Assembly (NCBI GenBank): GCA_003166475.1
Contig: PMVV01000219.1
Coordinates: forward strand, 1-33,517
DNA from: Bryobacterales bacterium
Lineage (GTDB): Bacteria; Acidobacteriota; Terriglobia; Bryobacterales; Bryobacteraceae
DNA: 33,517 nucleotides
Direction: 5' to 3'
In this document: piece by piece, positions 18,701-25,345 of the stretch
Position numbering within the stretch: position 1 is the stretch's first letter
How the letters are laid out: every line of letters starts with the position of its first letter
Translations under genes and position numbers: made by a program
Notes under the pieces: generated by a model
The model's database searches: none
Told to the model about the DNA's origin: nothing
The model's input: only the letters and a program-made list of their open reading frames with translations

Positions 18701-18981
18701 GCCACCGCGATAGCGCCGATGGAGCCGGTAGGCTGGCTGTCGAATATCGGCGTCCAGGTGCGGCCGTAATCGTCCGACTTCCAGACGCCGCCGTTGACCT
18801 GCCCCATGTAGAACAAGTTGGGTTGGCTTGGCACGCCGGCAGCCGCGCGGGTACGTCCGCCGCGGAAGGGACCGATGTTGCGCCAGTGCAGGTCCTTGAA
18901 CAGGCCGGAGTCGATCTGCTGCGCGCCGGCTACACCGGCAAGAGTGAAAAGAAAGAGGCGCCGTACCCACGTGGAAGTCAT
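15799..18981 (-). CDS. Sortilin-like (VPS10/BNR-repeat) secreted protein
   Basis: A 1060-residue exported protein with signal peptide (cleavage near GVAGAQQ). Residues of about 30-690 hold at least ten Asp-box repeats of the form SxDxGxTW (KSDDYGRTW, KSTDAGQTW, ASTDGGENW, KSTDGGKTW, RSTDGGQTW, KTTDGGHSW, RTHDSGKTW), which form beta-propellers of the BNR/VPS10 kind. The last 370 residues contain beta-rich segments and a charged helical part (ERQYAAAKQLARTI). The family is often labelled glycosyl hydrolase, but I cannot point to catalytic residues; binding of sugars or proteins is equally possible. Acidobacteria often carry many copies. GAGGG directly abuts the ATG, which is unusual spacing. 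Confidence 0.85.
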   Translation of the reverse strand: MTSTWVRRLFLFTLAGVAGAQQIDSGLFKDLHWRNIGPFRGGRTRAAAGVPSQPNLFYMGQVNGGVWKSDDYGRTWTPIFDSQPTGSIGAIAVAPSDPNVIYVASGEGLQRPDLSVGNGIYKSTDAGQTWTHLGLRDGQQIPALAVDPRDANHLLAAVLGHPYGANQQRGVFASTDGGENWQKILYVDENTGASDIAMDPSNPDVLYASLWEGRQGPWEFGNEYSGTHGGIFKSTDGGKTWRKLTQGLPEVAQAYVAIAPSDPHRLYASIAMGRETGIYRSDDAGENWHRATTDARPATRIGGGDLAVPRVDPKDADTLYSASIVTWRSTDGGQTWTGIKGAPGGDDYQNIWINPNNPDIILLVGDQGALVSVNRGRTWSSWYNQPTAQLYHAVADNAFPYRVCAGQQESGSVCVASRGNDGVITFREWHPVGVIEYGYVAPDPRDPDIVYGAGRGQVSKFHRSTGQVEIVSPRPPSGETYRADRTQPIVFSPLDPRVLFYAANVVFKTTDGGHSWQTISADLTRPHPGIPASLGSMAAKDPGADKQRGVVYSLAPAFHNIDAIWAGTDEGLIWITADGGKKWNDVTPTALAPWSKVTQLEASHFDDKSAYASVSRFRVDDLTPYIYRTHDSGKTWQLITAGLPNDAPIDTVREDPVRKGLLFAGSETSVWVSFDDGGHWQSLELNLPHTSMRDLWIHGSDLIVATHGRSFWILDDITPLRQIDEKAVAAGAWLCRPAPAYRVRRDTNSDTPLPPDEPLAENPPDGAVIDYFLAQPATAPVTLEILDAAGKPVRRYSSADPPEITEADLKTLSIPPLWVRTPRVLPAAGGLHRWVWDLHGAPPESLRHGYPISAVPHDTPRLPLGPSALPGVYTVKLTVDGHPYTAPLTVKMDPRVKASPADVERQYAAAKQLARTITRTTDAVREARAAQEQIDKLAHDATGPLAEHLAALGKKIKAALGAGGMFGPAPAEPGLTSVNGEASGLYGEIDSADAALTVAQSAGIAKVARDYPAVMERWNKLKATDVAAVNSELKAANLHEIQLSSKPAQEEDSDDFDDVG

Positions 18982-18993
18982 CCCTCTTATTAT

Positions 18994-19041
18994 GCGACGG
19001 CTCGGACGGAGACCGCTCCCTTACGGTCGTGGCTCGGTAAG
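18994..19041. repeat. Short palindromic interspersed-type repeat
   Basis: GACCG (19011-19015) and CGGTC (19024-19028) can pair around CTCCCTTA, with GGCTCGG on both sides (direct copies). It fills almost the entire gap between two minus-strand genes. I recall similar elements from acidobacterial genomes, but only one copy is visible here. Confidence 0.4.
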
Positions 19042-20526
19042 CTACTTTTCGAAGGTGATGCTGGATTCTCCCGCGTACCGGTGGTAGTTGCGGAAGTCGA
19101 TGGCCTCGCGGCTGCAACTGCTCGTATCGCGCTGGCAGCCCAGCGATTCGGCGTGCACAGGCACCAGGTACTGGCGTTCTGCAAAACGGACGAATTCGTA
19201 ATCGGTGGCCATCTCTACCTTGTCGATGGGAAATGCGTCGGGCATGTGGGTCGCCTGCATTTCAATGCGCAACACACGGTGGGTCTCTTTGTCGACCCAC
19301 ACGGAACCGGTGTAAGGGGGAGTGATCAATTGCGACGCCACCATAATCCGCCAGTGGGAATGCTCGCGCTCCACCGAAAAATCGTAAACCAGGGAGGCGC
19401 GCCCGGCCGATCGGGATTCCTTGCGGTACTCGAAGTCCGCGCCCGTGGCAGGCGAGAATATGTCCGCCAGCACGCTGCCGAACTCGCCGGTGGACCACGA
19501 TCCGGACAAATCCTCGATGTTCTTTTTGGTGGCTTTGCCGTTGATCGCCAGGTTGCGGTAGCTCTCCTTCCCGTTTTCATAGACCAGCGCCATGGAAACC
19601 ACGTCGCGCGCCTGCCAGTTCTTGGAGTTCGATTCGCTCTGATAGCGGGTCATGATTTCCTGGCAGTAGTAGTTGGGCAGGCTTTCGAGGAAAGAGCCGG
19701 CGGCTTCCCGCGCTTTTTCGATGATTACCTCCTCGGGGCGCTGCGGCCCGCGGACCGGCGGCTCGCGATCTTCCTCGGGCGGCTCGTTGCGGGCCGACAA
19801 CTCGGGGGCCGGCGCGGCAGATGGCGCGGCAGACGGCGGGGCAGGCTCGGCGTCCCTTCGTACGGCCTTGCCGCCGCGCTTCAGGACCGGCGGGCCCTCA
19901 TCGTCCGAGTCGATTTGCGCGGACTTTACTACGTCTTTATCGGGCGCGTTGAGGTCGGCTGGATTCGGTTCGGCGGCGGCGGCGGGTGGGGCGGGCGCCG
20001 CAGCCTGGGCGGCGGGCTTGGCGGGGGAATCTTCGGGCTCGGGTGCGGCCTCTTTAGCGCTCTCCTTTTCATTTCCCTTGGAACCCTTGGCGAGCGACGT
20101 CTCCACCGGCTCGGCCGCGTGCGCGCGGTCCTTGGCGCTGCCATCCTGCTGCCACATGACGTTCACGGCGGTCAGGAAGCCCTCATCGTCCTGGCTGGCC
20201 TCGACTTCGATATAGTCGCCGGGTTTCAGATCCGCCGTCTTGATGGGATTGCCCATCTTCAGGAAGTGCGTGGCGCTGGTGCGTTTGAAATTCAGGATGC
20301 GGTGATCGTCCGCTTCCACGACAATCTGGTCCTTCAGGATGCGGCGCAGCATGCCCGAGGTGCTCTGCAGTTGGGCTTGCTCCTCCTTCTTGTGACGGCG
20401 CGGGATGGGAATCCCTATGCCGCCGTTACCCGGGGAATACTGGCCCGGCGCGGGCAGGGGGGCTTCGATCAGGACCAGCACGAGAGCAAGCCAAAAGGGA
20501 TGAAGAATGCGCAAAGGGATGGTCAT
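19042..20526 (-). CDS. Exported protein with DUF5666-like and LolA-like regions
   Basis: A 494-residue protein. It has a signal peptide (about 1-27). Residues of about 55-125 hold a small beta-barrel stretch (ILKDQIVVEADDHRILNF; GDYIEVEASQDDEGFLTAVN) that looks like DUF5666. A long Pro/Ala/Glu-rich low-complexity linker follows (about 130-265). From about 270, the C-terminal domain begins with LPNYYCQEIMTRYQSES and later reads VWVDKETHRVLRIEMQA, as in outer-membrane-lipoprotein-sorting-like proteins of this phylum. An envelope role is inferred. No convincing Shine-Dalgarno stands before the ATG. Confidence 0.65.
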   Translation of the reverse strand: MTIPLRILHPFWLALVLVLIEAPLPAPGQYSPGNGGIGIPIPRRHKKEEQAQLQSTSGMLRRILKDQIVVEADDHRILNFKRTSATHFLKMGNPIKTADLKPGDYIEVEASQDDEGFLTAVNVMWQQDGSAKDRAHAAEPVETSLAKGSKGNEKESAKEAAPEPEDSPAKPAAQAAAPAPPAAAAEPNPADLNAPDKDVVKSAQIDSDDEGPPVLKRGGKAVRRDAEPAPPSAAPSAAPAPELSARNEPPEEDREPPVRGPQRPEEVIIEKAREAAGSFLESLPNYYCQEIMTRYQSESNSKNWQARDVVSMALVYENGKESYRNLAINGKATKKNIEDLSGSWSTGEFGSVLADIFSPATGADFEYRKESRSAGRASLVYDFSVEREHSHWRIMVASQLITPPYTGSVWVDKETHRVLRIEMQATHMPDAFPIDKVEMATDYEFVRFAERQYLVPVHAESLGCQRDTSSCSREAIDFRNYHRYAGESSITFEK

Positions 20527-20596
20527 GCTGTTTTCAGTTTAGCCGTGAGGGCATTCGCTGGAAGATGGACGCGCCGGGCGGTCGGACGGTTACCGC

Positions 20597-21172
20597 TCAG
20601 GCGGCCGCGTGGCCGTTCCACTGGCGCCGCATGGCCGTCACCATGCGGCGGAAGCCGCGATCCCAATCGGGAAAAAGGTCGATGTACTGCGTCTCACGCT
20701 GGATGCGCAGCGGTACGAGGCAGGCGTCCAGGCGCGCCGGAATCAGGAAAATATCGTCCAGCGGCATGCGCTGCGTGCAATCCAGCGCATACCGGATTTC
20801 CGCCTGGAAGCCGCCCTTCTTCTTTACCGACCGGTGCGAAAAACAGGCCAGGAAGAAATCCGAGGTATTGATGGCCTCTTCGATGGAGCGCGGCCAGTTC
20901 TGGCCCGGCAGCAGCTTGCGACGGTCCAGCCAGGGGTCGAAGCCGCGGGCTTCCAGATCCTCGAACAGCCGCTCGGCGGCCGCTGCGTCTTCCTGCACAT
21001 AAGCCACGAAGACCTTGGGCCGGTTGCGCGGCAGGAACCGGAAGCCGCGCTGGGCGTCGGGAAGAAAGGTGCCCAGCCCATCCATCTCCACACTGACGCC
21101 TTCGGCCAGGCACTGCCGCACCAGACGGGCCACTTGCGCACTCGATTGCCAACTATTTCCGCCCCTGGCCAC
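20597..21172 (-). CDS. TIR-domain protein with N-terminal HU-like segment
   Basis: A 191-residue protein. Residues 53-185 form a TIR_2 domain: KVFVAYVQED, then GFDPWLDRRKLLPGQNW (loop region), then SDFFLACFS and QAEIRYAL, where E125 is the probable NADase glutamate. Residues of about 12-45 (VRQCLAEGVSVEMDGLGTF) look like the second half of an HU/IHF domain, without the DNA-gripping arm. Bacterial TIRs commonly consume NAD+ in defence. It starts at GTG 21172 with AAGGAG seven bases upstream, inside the previous gene, so translation is probably coupled to the HU-like protein. A DNA-sensing NADase is an inference. Confidence 0.8.
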   Translation of the reverse strand: MARGGNSWQSSAQVARLVRQCLAEGVSVEMDGLGTFLPDAQRGFRFLPRNRPKVFVAYVQEDAAAAERLFEDLEARGFDPWLDRRKLLPGQNWPRSIEEAINTSDFFLACFSHRSVKKKGGFQAEIRYALDCTQRMPLDDIFLIPARLDACLVPLRIQRETQYIDLFPDWDRGFRRMVTAMRRQWNGHAAA

Positions 21173-21368
21173 CTGGCTTCTCCTTTTTGAATTGGTAAGA
21201 CCCTTTGGGCCCCGGGGTGAACTGGCCTAATCCGGGGAATTTTGCCGTCTTGCCCTTCCGCAGCTTGGAGAGGATCTCGTGGACCACGCGATCCAGTTGA
21301 TCGGCGGCTTCGGCGTTGGAGACCCCCGATTGTTTCGCCAGCCGTTTGGCGATTTCCGGTTTCCTCAT
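21153..21368 (-). CDS. Small arm-less HU-like DNA-binding protein
   Basis: A 71-residue protein. The N-terminal helices (MRKPEIAKRLAKQSGVSNAEAADQL is the first part of this region) and GKTAKFPGLGQF match the HU/IHF fold. HU is usually about 90 residues; here the beta-arm with its conserved RNP motif is missing and a short basic tail (KKEKPGGQGRK) replaces it. The gene overlaps the HU/TIR gene by 20 bases. The two share the GLGxF turn, suggesting they may form a mixed dimer. It is not likely to be the cell's main HU. Confidence 0.7.
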   Translation of the reverse strand: MRKPEIAKRLAKQSGVSNAEAADQLDRVVHEILSKLRKGKTAKFPGLGQFTPGPKGSYQFKKEKPGGQGRK

Positions 21369-21495
21369 GCCGATTCCATCCTAGCAGGGCAAATCTTGCA
21401 GGTTTTGATCGAAAGCGTGCCGGGAGTCGCCAACATATTGTAAATAAAGGTTCTCTCTGTTCAGCAGAAGCTTGTGACTGAGAATTGGTCTCCCG
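21369..21495. other. Divergent gap between HU-like gene and microprotein 1
   Basis: No reading frame or strong promoter was found. An AT-rich tract (about 21431-21450) is the only feature. Confidence 0.3.
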
Positions 21496-21664
21496 AAATG
21501 AAGTGATTTTAACTAAAGCGTAGGAGAGGGTTCATCCGCGGGGTTTACAGTAGGTTACAGACGAAGCAGAATCGTCGAATCAAAAGGAGATAAGGAAATG
21601 AAGAAACTGATGACCCTGATGTTGGGCCTGTCCATCGCGCTGGGCTCTTTCGCGGCGTTCGCCC
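21496..21664 (+). repeat. Tandem duplication copy 1 (leader and signal region)
   Basis: Matches 21975-22145. Shared blocks are AAATGAAG-GATTTTAA, GTTCATC, the GACGA/TCGTC hairpin with its flank, and the signal-peptide codons. Confidence 0.7.
21560..21576 (+). promoter_or_regulatory. Conserved leader inverted repeat, copy 1
   Basis: GACGA (21560-21564) and TCGTC (21572-21576) enclose AGCAGAA. It ends 21 bases before the ATG. It is kept in copy 2 with one loop change, so it may be an operator or an mRNA hairpin. Confidence 0.5.
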
Positions 21665-21765
21665 AGGATACCACCACCAAGGAGAAGAAGACCGAGAAGC
21701 TCAAGAAAAAGGACAAAAAGACCAAAAAGAAAGAGACTACCGAGACGGTAGTAAAGCAGAACTAG
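21598..21765 (+). CDS. Exported Lys-rich microprotein 1
   Basis: A 55-residue protein, too short for common gene callers. Residues 1-22 form a clean signal peptide (MKKLMTLMLGLSIALGSFAA, then FAQ). The mature part of about 33 residues is rich in lysine, threonine and glutamate (DTTTKEKKTEKLKKKDKK) and is strongly basic. AAGGAGATAAGG precedes the ATG. A paralogue of identical length lies 481 bases downstream. I know no function; an envelope-binding or polyanion-binding role is possible from the charge. Confidence 0.75.
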   Translation: MKKLMTLMLGLSIALGSFAAFAQDTTTKEKKTEKLKKKDKKTKKKETTETVVKQN

Positions 21766-21974
21766 CTTCCGTTTTTTTCCAGAGAGGCCGGGCCGGGAGA
21801 TCGCCCTCGCATGGCGGGAAAGGGGCGCGCGGAAGATGTCCTCGGTGCGAGTTCCGGCCTCGCTCTAATATTTACGTGAGCGGATTTGGGGGATCGTGCA
21901 CTGGCGTTCCGTAAGCAATTGAAAACAAGTGGCAATCCTGTTTGGCATGGGCATCGACCGGGAACAGTCTATTC
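21766..21974. other. Gap between microproteins
   Basis: It begins with a T7 run (21772-21778) 20 bases after a small hairpin at the gene end (CTACCG/CGGTAG, 21737-21751), too far apart for a canonical terminator. No gene is visible in the remainder. Confidence 0.35.
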
Positions 21975-22145
21975 AAATGAAGCGATTTTAATAGCACCTT
22001 AAGAGCCAGTTCATCTGCCGCGGGCTATGATACGTTGCAGACGAGGCAGAATCGTCGAATAAACAAGGAGAAACCTTAATGAAGAAACTCATGAGCTTGA
22101 TGTTGGGCCTGTCCATCGCGCTGGGCTCTTTCGCCATGTTCGCCG
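21975..22145 (+). repeat. Tandem duplication copy 2 (leader and signal region)
   Basis: Partner of 21496-21664, with nearly the same distance from the AAATGAAG block to the ATG (104 against 102 bases). Confidence 0.7.
22040..22056 (+). promoter_or_regulatory. Conserved leader inverted repeat, copy 2
   Basis: GACGA and TCGTC enclose GGCAGAA, 22 bases before the ATG. TATGAT (22026-22031) just upstream could be a -10 box but is not kept in copy 1. Confidence 0.5.
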
Positions 22146-22246
22146 CCGATGACACCACCACCGAGACCACCAAGAGCACCACGAAAACGAAGAAGATGAC
22201 CAAAAAGACCAAGGTCAAGAAGACAGACACCACAAAAACGAGCTAA
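22079..22246 (+). CDS. Exported Lys/Thr-rich microprotein 2
   Basis: A 55-residue paralogue of microprotein 1. The signal peptide is almost the same (MKKLMSLMLGLSIALGSFAM), with cleavage near FAA. The mature part keeps the basic character but has more threonine (TTETTKSTTKTKKMTKKTK). Strong conservation of the signal and leader with a freer mature part suggests the export and control are what is selected. CAAGGAG lies ten bases before the ATG. It is followed by a good terminator. Confidence 0.75.
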   Translation: MKKLMSLMLGLSIALGSFAMFAADDTTTETTKSTTKTKKMTKKTKVKKTDTTKTS

Positions 22247-22270
22247 CGTCGTTTTCCATTGACTGGGAAC

Positions 22271-22320
22271 GCCGCGTAGCGGCTCGGTTTTCCAAAACCT
22301 ACGCGGCCCTCCAGTTTTTT
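22271..22320 (+). terminator. Rho-independent-type terminator after microprotein 2
   Basis: GCCGCGTAG (22271-22279) pairs with CTACGCGGC (22299-22307); inside is a second small hairpin GGTTTTCCAAAACC. A T6 run follows at 22315-22320, eight bases after the stem. Confidence 0.6.
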
Positions 22321-22413
22321 GCTCAGTTGCCTCCCTCCTGAACGATCCTGGCCGCTCCCCGACGGGGTGGTCCTCTGGCCGGGCGTAGTAGTTCTCCTAA
22401 CTCTCCTGGCAAG

Positions 22414-22442
22414 TTGACTCGCCGCAAGGTTTCCTCTAATCT
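22414..22442 (+). promoter_or_regulatory. Candidate promoter of rrf2-cysK
   Basis: TTGACT (22414-22419) and TAATCT (22437-22442) with 17 bases between. The -35 is good and the -10 is weak, which is common for a regulated promoter. Confidence 0.45.
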
Positions 22443-22458
22443 CTAGTTGGATAGAGGA
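22432..22458 (+). promoter_or_regulatory. Candidate operator, 7-bp inverted repeat
   Basis: TCCTCTA (22432-22438) and TAGAGGA (22452-22458) form a perfect inverted repeat with a 13-base spacer, overlapping the -10 region. The place fits autorepression by the Rrf2 protein encoded next. Confidence 0.45.
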
Positions 22459-22479
22459 GATTGCTCACACCCAGCCCCA

Positions 22480-22905
22480 ATGACCATTTCCGTTAAAGGT
22501 GAATATGCGCTGCAAGCCCTATTTGACCTGGCCTCGCAGCCGCCCGGACCCCCCGTCAAAATCGGCGACATCGCCAGGCGGCAGAAGATCCCGCAGAAAT
22601 TCCTGGAACTGATTCTGGCGGGTCTGAAGCAGGGCGGCTTTGTCGAATCGCGCCGGGGAGCCGAAGGCGGTTACCTGCTGGTGCGCACCCCCGAAACCCT
22701 GACCGCGGGCGAAGTGCTGCGTTTTGTGGAAGGTCCGCAACCGGGCCGTTCGCGCTCACGGCGCAAGGGCGAATCGCCTTTCGCCGAGATGTGGAGCCGC
22801 GTGGACTTGGCCGTCTCCGATGTTCTGGACCACACCACCTTTGCCGACTTGCGCCGCGCCTGGGCTGAGCGCAACGCCAGATTCGTTCCAAATTGGGAGA
22901 TATAG
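22480..22905 (+). CDS. Rrf2-family regulator without Fe-S cysteines (CymR-like)
   Basis: A 141-residue regulator. The N-terminus [17 protein letters not shown] and the winged helix [39 protein letters not shown] are typical of Rrf2. The three cysteines that hold a cluster in IscR/NsrR are absent; indeed the protein has no cysteine. In this it resembles CymR of Bacillus, which represses cysteine genes in complex with CysK. The next gene is cysK, two bases after the stop, so the pairing fits. The start is uncertain: ATG 22480 gives the family N-terminus, while AGAGGAGA sits 20 bases upstream. Confidence 0.85.
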   Translation: MTISVKGEYALQALFDLASQPPGPPVKIGDIARRQKIPQKFLELILAGLKQGGFVESRRGAEGGYLLVRTPETLTAGEVLRFVEGPQPGRSRSRRKGESPFAEMWSRVDLAVSDVLDHTTFADLRRAWAERNARFVPNWEI

Positions 22906-22907
22906 GC

Positions 22908-23852
22908 TTGTTCTACGCGGACAATTCACTCAGCATCGGCCGCACGCCGCTGGTGCGTGTCAACCGCATTACCGATGGCGCGCCGGTTACCATGCTGGCC
23001 AAGATCGAGGGCCGTAACCCCGCCTGTTCGGTGAAAGACCGCATTGGCGCGGCCATGGTGTGGGACGCGGAACAGCGCGGGATTCTGAAACCCGGCAAAG
23101 AGATCGTCGAGCCCACCAGTGGTAACACCGGGATCGCACTGGCGTACGTGGCTGCGGCGCGCGGTTATGCCGTCACGCTCACCATGCCTGAGACCATGTC
23201 GATGGAGCGCCGCAAAGTGCTGCGGGCGCTGGGCGCCAGGCTTCTGCTATCCGACGGCGAGCAGGGCATGGCCGGCTCCATCGCCAAAGCGTTGGAACTG
23301 GTGTCCGGGGACCCGGATCATTATGTATTGCTGCAACAGTTCGAGAACCCGGCTAACCCGCGTATTCATTTCGAGACGACCGGGCCGGAGATTTGGAACG
23401 ACACCGCGGGCGCGATCGACGTGCTGGTGGCCGGCATCGGCACCGGGGGGACCATCACCGGCATTTCGCGGTACATCAAGCAGTCGCAGGGGAAGAAGAT
23501 CCTCTCGGTGGGCGTGGAACCGGCGCGCTGCCCGGTGATCACGCAAACGTTGAAGAAGGAGCCGCTGCGTGCCAATCCTTCCAAGATCCAGGGCCTGGGG
23601 GCGGGATTCATTCCCGACACGCTGGACCTCTCGCTGGTCGACCGCGTGGAGACCGTCGGCGATGAGGAGGCGATGGAGACTGCGCGCAGGCTGGCTCGGG
23701 AAGAGGGCATGCTGTGCGGTATCTCCTGCGGCGCGGCGATGGCGGTGGCCCTGCGGCTGGCTCATGAAGAGCAGTTCAAAGGCAAGATGTTCGTGGTGAT
23801 ACTGCCCGACTTGGCGGAGCGTTACTTGAGCACGCCGTTGTTCGAAGAATAA
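22908..23852 (+). CDS. cysK: Cysteine synthase A (O-acetylserine sulfhydrylase)
   Basis: A 314-residue PLP enzyme making cysteine from O-acetylserine and sulfide. The PLP lysine is K43 in ACSVKDRIG, the substrate loop is TSGNTG at 70-75, the phosphate loop GTGGT lies near 178, and GISCGAA is near the end. The TTG at 22908 has GGGAG eight bases upstream and gives an N-terminus ([18 protein letters not shown]) that aligns with known CysK, placing the lysine where expected. A TTG at 22893 would overlap the Rrf2 gene. Translation is probably coupled to the regulator. Confidence 0.92.
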   Translation: MFYADNSLSIGRTPLVRVNRITDGAPVTMLAKIEGRNPACSVKDRIGAAMVWDAEQRGILKPGKEIVEPTSGNTGIALAYVAAARGYAVTLTMPETMSMERRKVLRALGARLLLSDGEQGMAGSIAKALELVSGDPDHYVLLQQFENPANPRIHFETTGPEIWNDTAGAIDVLVAGIGTGGTITGISRYIKQSQGKKILSVGVEPARCPVITQTLKKEPLRANPSKIQGLGAGFIPDTLDLSLVDRVETVGDEEAMETARRLAREEGMLCGISCGAAMAVALRLAHEEQFKGKMFVVILPDLAERYLSTPLFEE

Positions 23853-23865
23853 CTCTCCGGGTCGA

Positions 23866-23912
23866 GGGGCAGGCTCTCAGCCTGCGGCGGCCTCTCAGGC
23901 CGCCTGGCCCCC
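23866..23912. repeat. Two-hairpin palindromic repeat
   Basis: Two adjacent hairpins: GCAGGCT-CTC-AGCCTGC (23869-23885) and GGCGGCCT-CTC-AGGCCGCC (23886-23904). They are enclosed by a GGGG/CCCC outer stem. It follows cysK and could stop transcription, but there is no T-run. Confidence 0.65.
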
Positions 23913-24004
23913 ATCGAGACGAAAGATCCGGACGGAGTGCGTGACGACAACCGTGTCGGCCACCGGGCTGCCCCGCCTGTTACCATCGGGATCGGGACCC
24001 GGCC

Positions 24005-25231
24005 GTGAAAACCATCTTCCACGTGGACATGGACGCGTTCTTCGTGTCCGTCGAAGAGTTGTTCGATCCCTCGCTGAAAGGCAAGGCCGTTGTAGTGGGC
24101 GGCCGGCCGGACGAGCGCGGCGTAGTGTCCGCGGCATCGTATGAAGCGCGCAAGTTCGGCGTGCATTCGGCAATGCCGCTGCGCACCGCCGCGCGCATGT
24201 GCCCGCATGCCATCTTCGTCGACGGCCACCCCACGCGCTACCGCGACTACTCCGCCCGCGTACACGAAGTGTTGAACCGCTTCTCGCCACTGGTGGAGAT
24301 GGCTTCCATCGACGAGGCCTACCTCGACATGACCGGCACCGAACGCCTGCATGGCCCGCCGCTCGCCGCCGCCCACGCGCTGCACCAGACCATGAAGGCC
24401 GAGACCCGCCTGATCTGTTCCATCGGCATCTCGACCGCGCGCCTGGTGTCTAAAGTGGCCTCCGATCAAGCCAAGCCCAATGGCGTGCTATGGATCGTAC
24501 CCGGCGCGGAAGCCGCGTTTCTGGCGCCGCTGGACGTGCGCAAGATCCCCGGCGTCGGCAAAGTCACCGAACAGAACCTGCACAAGCTGTCCATCCGCAA
24601 GGTCGGCGACCTGGCGCGCCTGGACGGCCGGGATCTCGAAGCGCGCTTCGGCAAGTGGGGACTGGCCTTGGCCGGCAAAGCGCGCGGCCTGGATGCGGGC
24701 GCCTGGTTCGATACCGAAATCGGCGCGAACTCCGCCCCCAAGTCCATCAGCCACGAGCACACCTACAACGAAGACACCGGCGATCTGGCGGTGCTGGAAT
24801 CCACGCTGGCGCGGCTTTCCGAGATGGTTGGCCGCCGCTTGCGGGAAAACGGCCTGCACGCGCGCACTTTGCAGCTCAAGCTGCGCTACTCGGACTTCTC
24901 CACCATCACGCGTGCGCAAACGCTGGCGCGCCCCACGCAACTCGATACCGAGATCTTCGACCAGGCGCGCGCGCTGTTCCTGAAGAATTGGAAGCGCGGC
25001 GCGCGCGTGCGCCTCTTGGGCGTGCACGCATCGTCCTTTGAAGAGGTCGACGAGCAGTTGAACCTGCTGGACGAAGGCAAGCACGAACGCTGGCAGCAGG
25101 CTACGGCCGCCGCCGACCGGTTGCGCGACAAGTATGGCGACTCCGCCGTATCGCTGGCCGCCGGGCTGAAAGGCGGCTTCCGCGAGCGCACCCACGAGGC
25201 CATGCCGCAGCAGCGGCCACGCCGCAGCTAG
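24005..25231 (+). CDS. dinB: DNA polymerase IV (translesion, Y family)
   Basis: A 408-residue polymerase. Catalytic residues are D8 (and D10) in HVDMDAFF and D103/E104 in SIDEAYLD; F12/F13 include the steric gate. A helix-hairpin-helix (RKIPGVGKVTEQNL) is near residue 180, and the little-finger domain follows from about 240. The clamp-binding motif QLNLLD is near residue 350, and a basic tail of about 50 residues follows. It starts at GTG. It copies past damaged bases with low fidelity. No LexA-type box was recognised upstream. Confidence 0.92.
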   Translation: MKTIFHVDMDAFFVSVEELFDPSLKGKAVVVGGRPDERGVVSAASYEARKFGVHSAMPLRTAARMCPHAIFVDGHPTRYRDYSARVHEVLNRFSPLVEMASIDEAYLDMTGTERLHGPPLAAAHALHQTMKAETRLICSIGISTARLVSKVASDQAKPNGVLWIVPGAEAAFLAPLDVRKIPGVGKVTEQNLHKLSIRKVGDLARLDGRDLEARFGKWGLALAGKARGLDAGAWFDTEIGANSAPKSISHEHTYNEDTGDLAVLESTLARLSEMVGRRLRENGLHARTLQLKLRYSDFSTITRAQTLARPTQLDTEIFDQARALFLKNWKRGARVRLLGVHASSFEEVDEQLNLLDEGKHERWQQATAAADRLRDKYGDSAVSLAAGLKGGFRERTHEAMPQQRPRRS

Positions 25232-25322
25232 TGGGGCGGACCTCCAGGTCTGCGCGGGTCCTCCAGGACCCGCCTCGCACAGGCCGGCGTGGACGCCGGC
25301 CGCAGGACTGGAGTCCCGCCCT
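25232..25322. repeat. Four-hairpin palindromic repeat
   Basis: Four hairpins in a row: 25236-25253, 25254-25273 (9-bp arms, CC loop), 25282-25301 (9-bp arms, GG loop) and 25305-25316. The ends GGGGCGG and CCGCCC can pair to close the array. Loop cores read CTCCAG or CTGGAG. It fills the gap between dinB and trmFO. Confidence 0.7.
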
Positions 25323-25345
25323 ACAAAGTACACTGAGAGATATCG

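Noticed and set aside
18478-20871. Plus-strand open frame of almost 800 codons
   Set aside because: It crosses three minus-strand genes with clear domains or signal peptides and has no domain or ribosome site itself.
21737-21778. Terminator after microprotein 1
   Set aside because: The stem lies inside the coding end and is 20 bases away from the T-run, too far for intrinsic termination.
22079-22246. Toxin of a type I toxin-antitoxin pair (tandem small hydrophobic genes)
   Set aside because: The hydrophobic part is a cleavable signal peptide with a basic mature part, and I saw no antisense RNA promoter.
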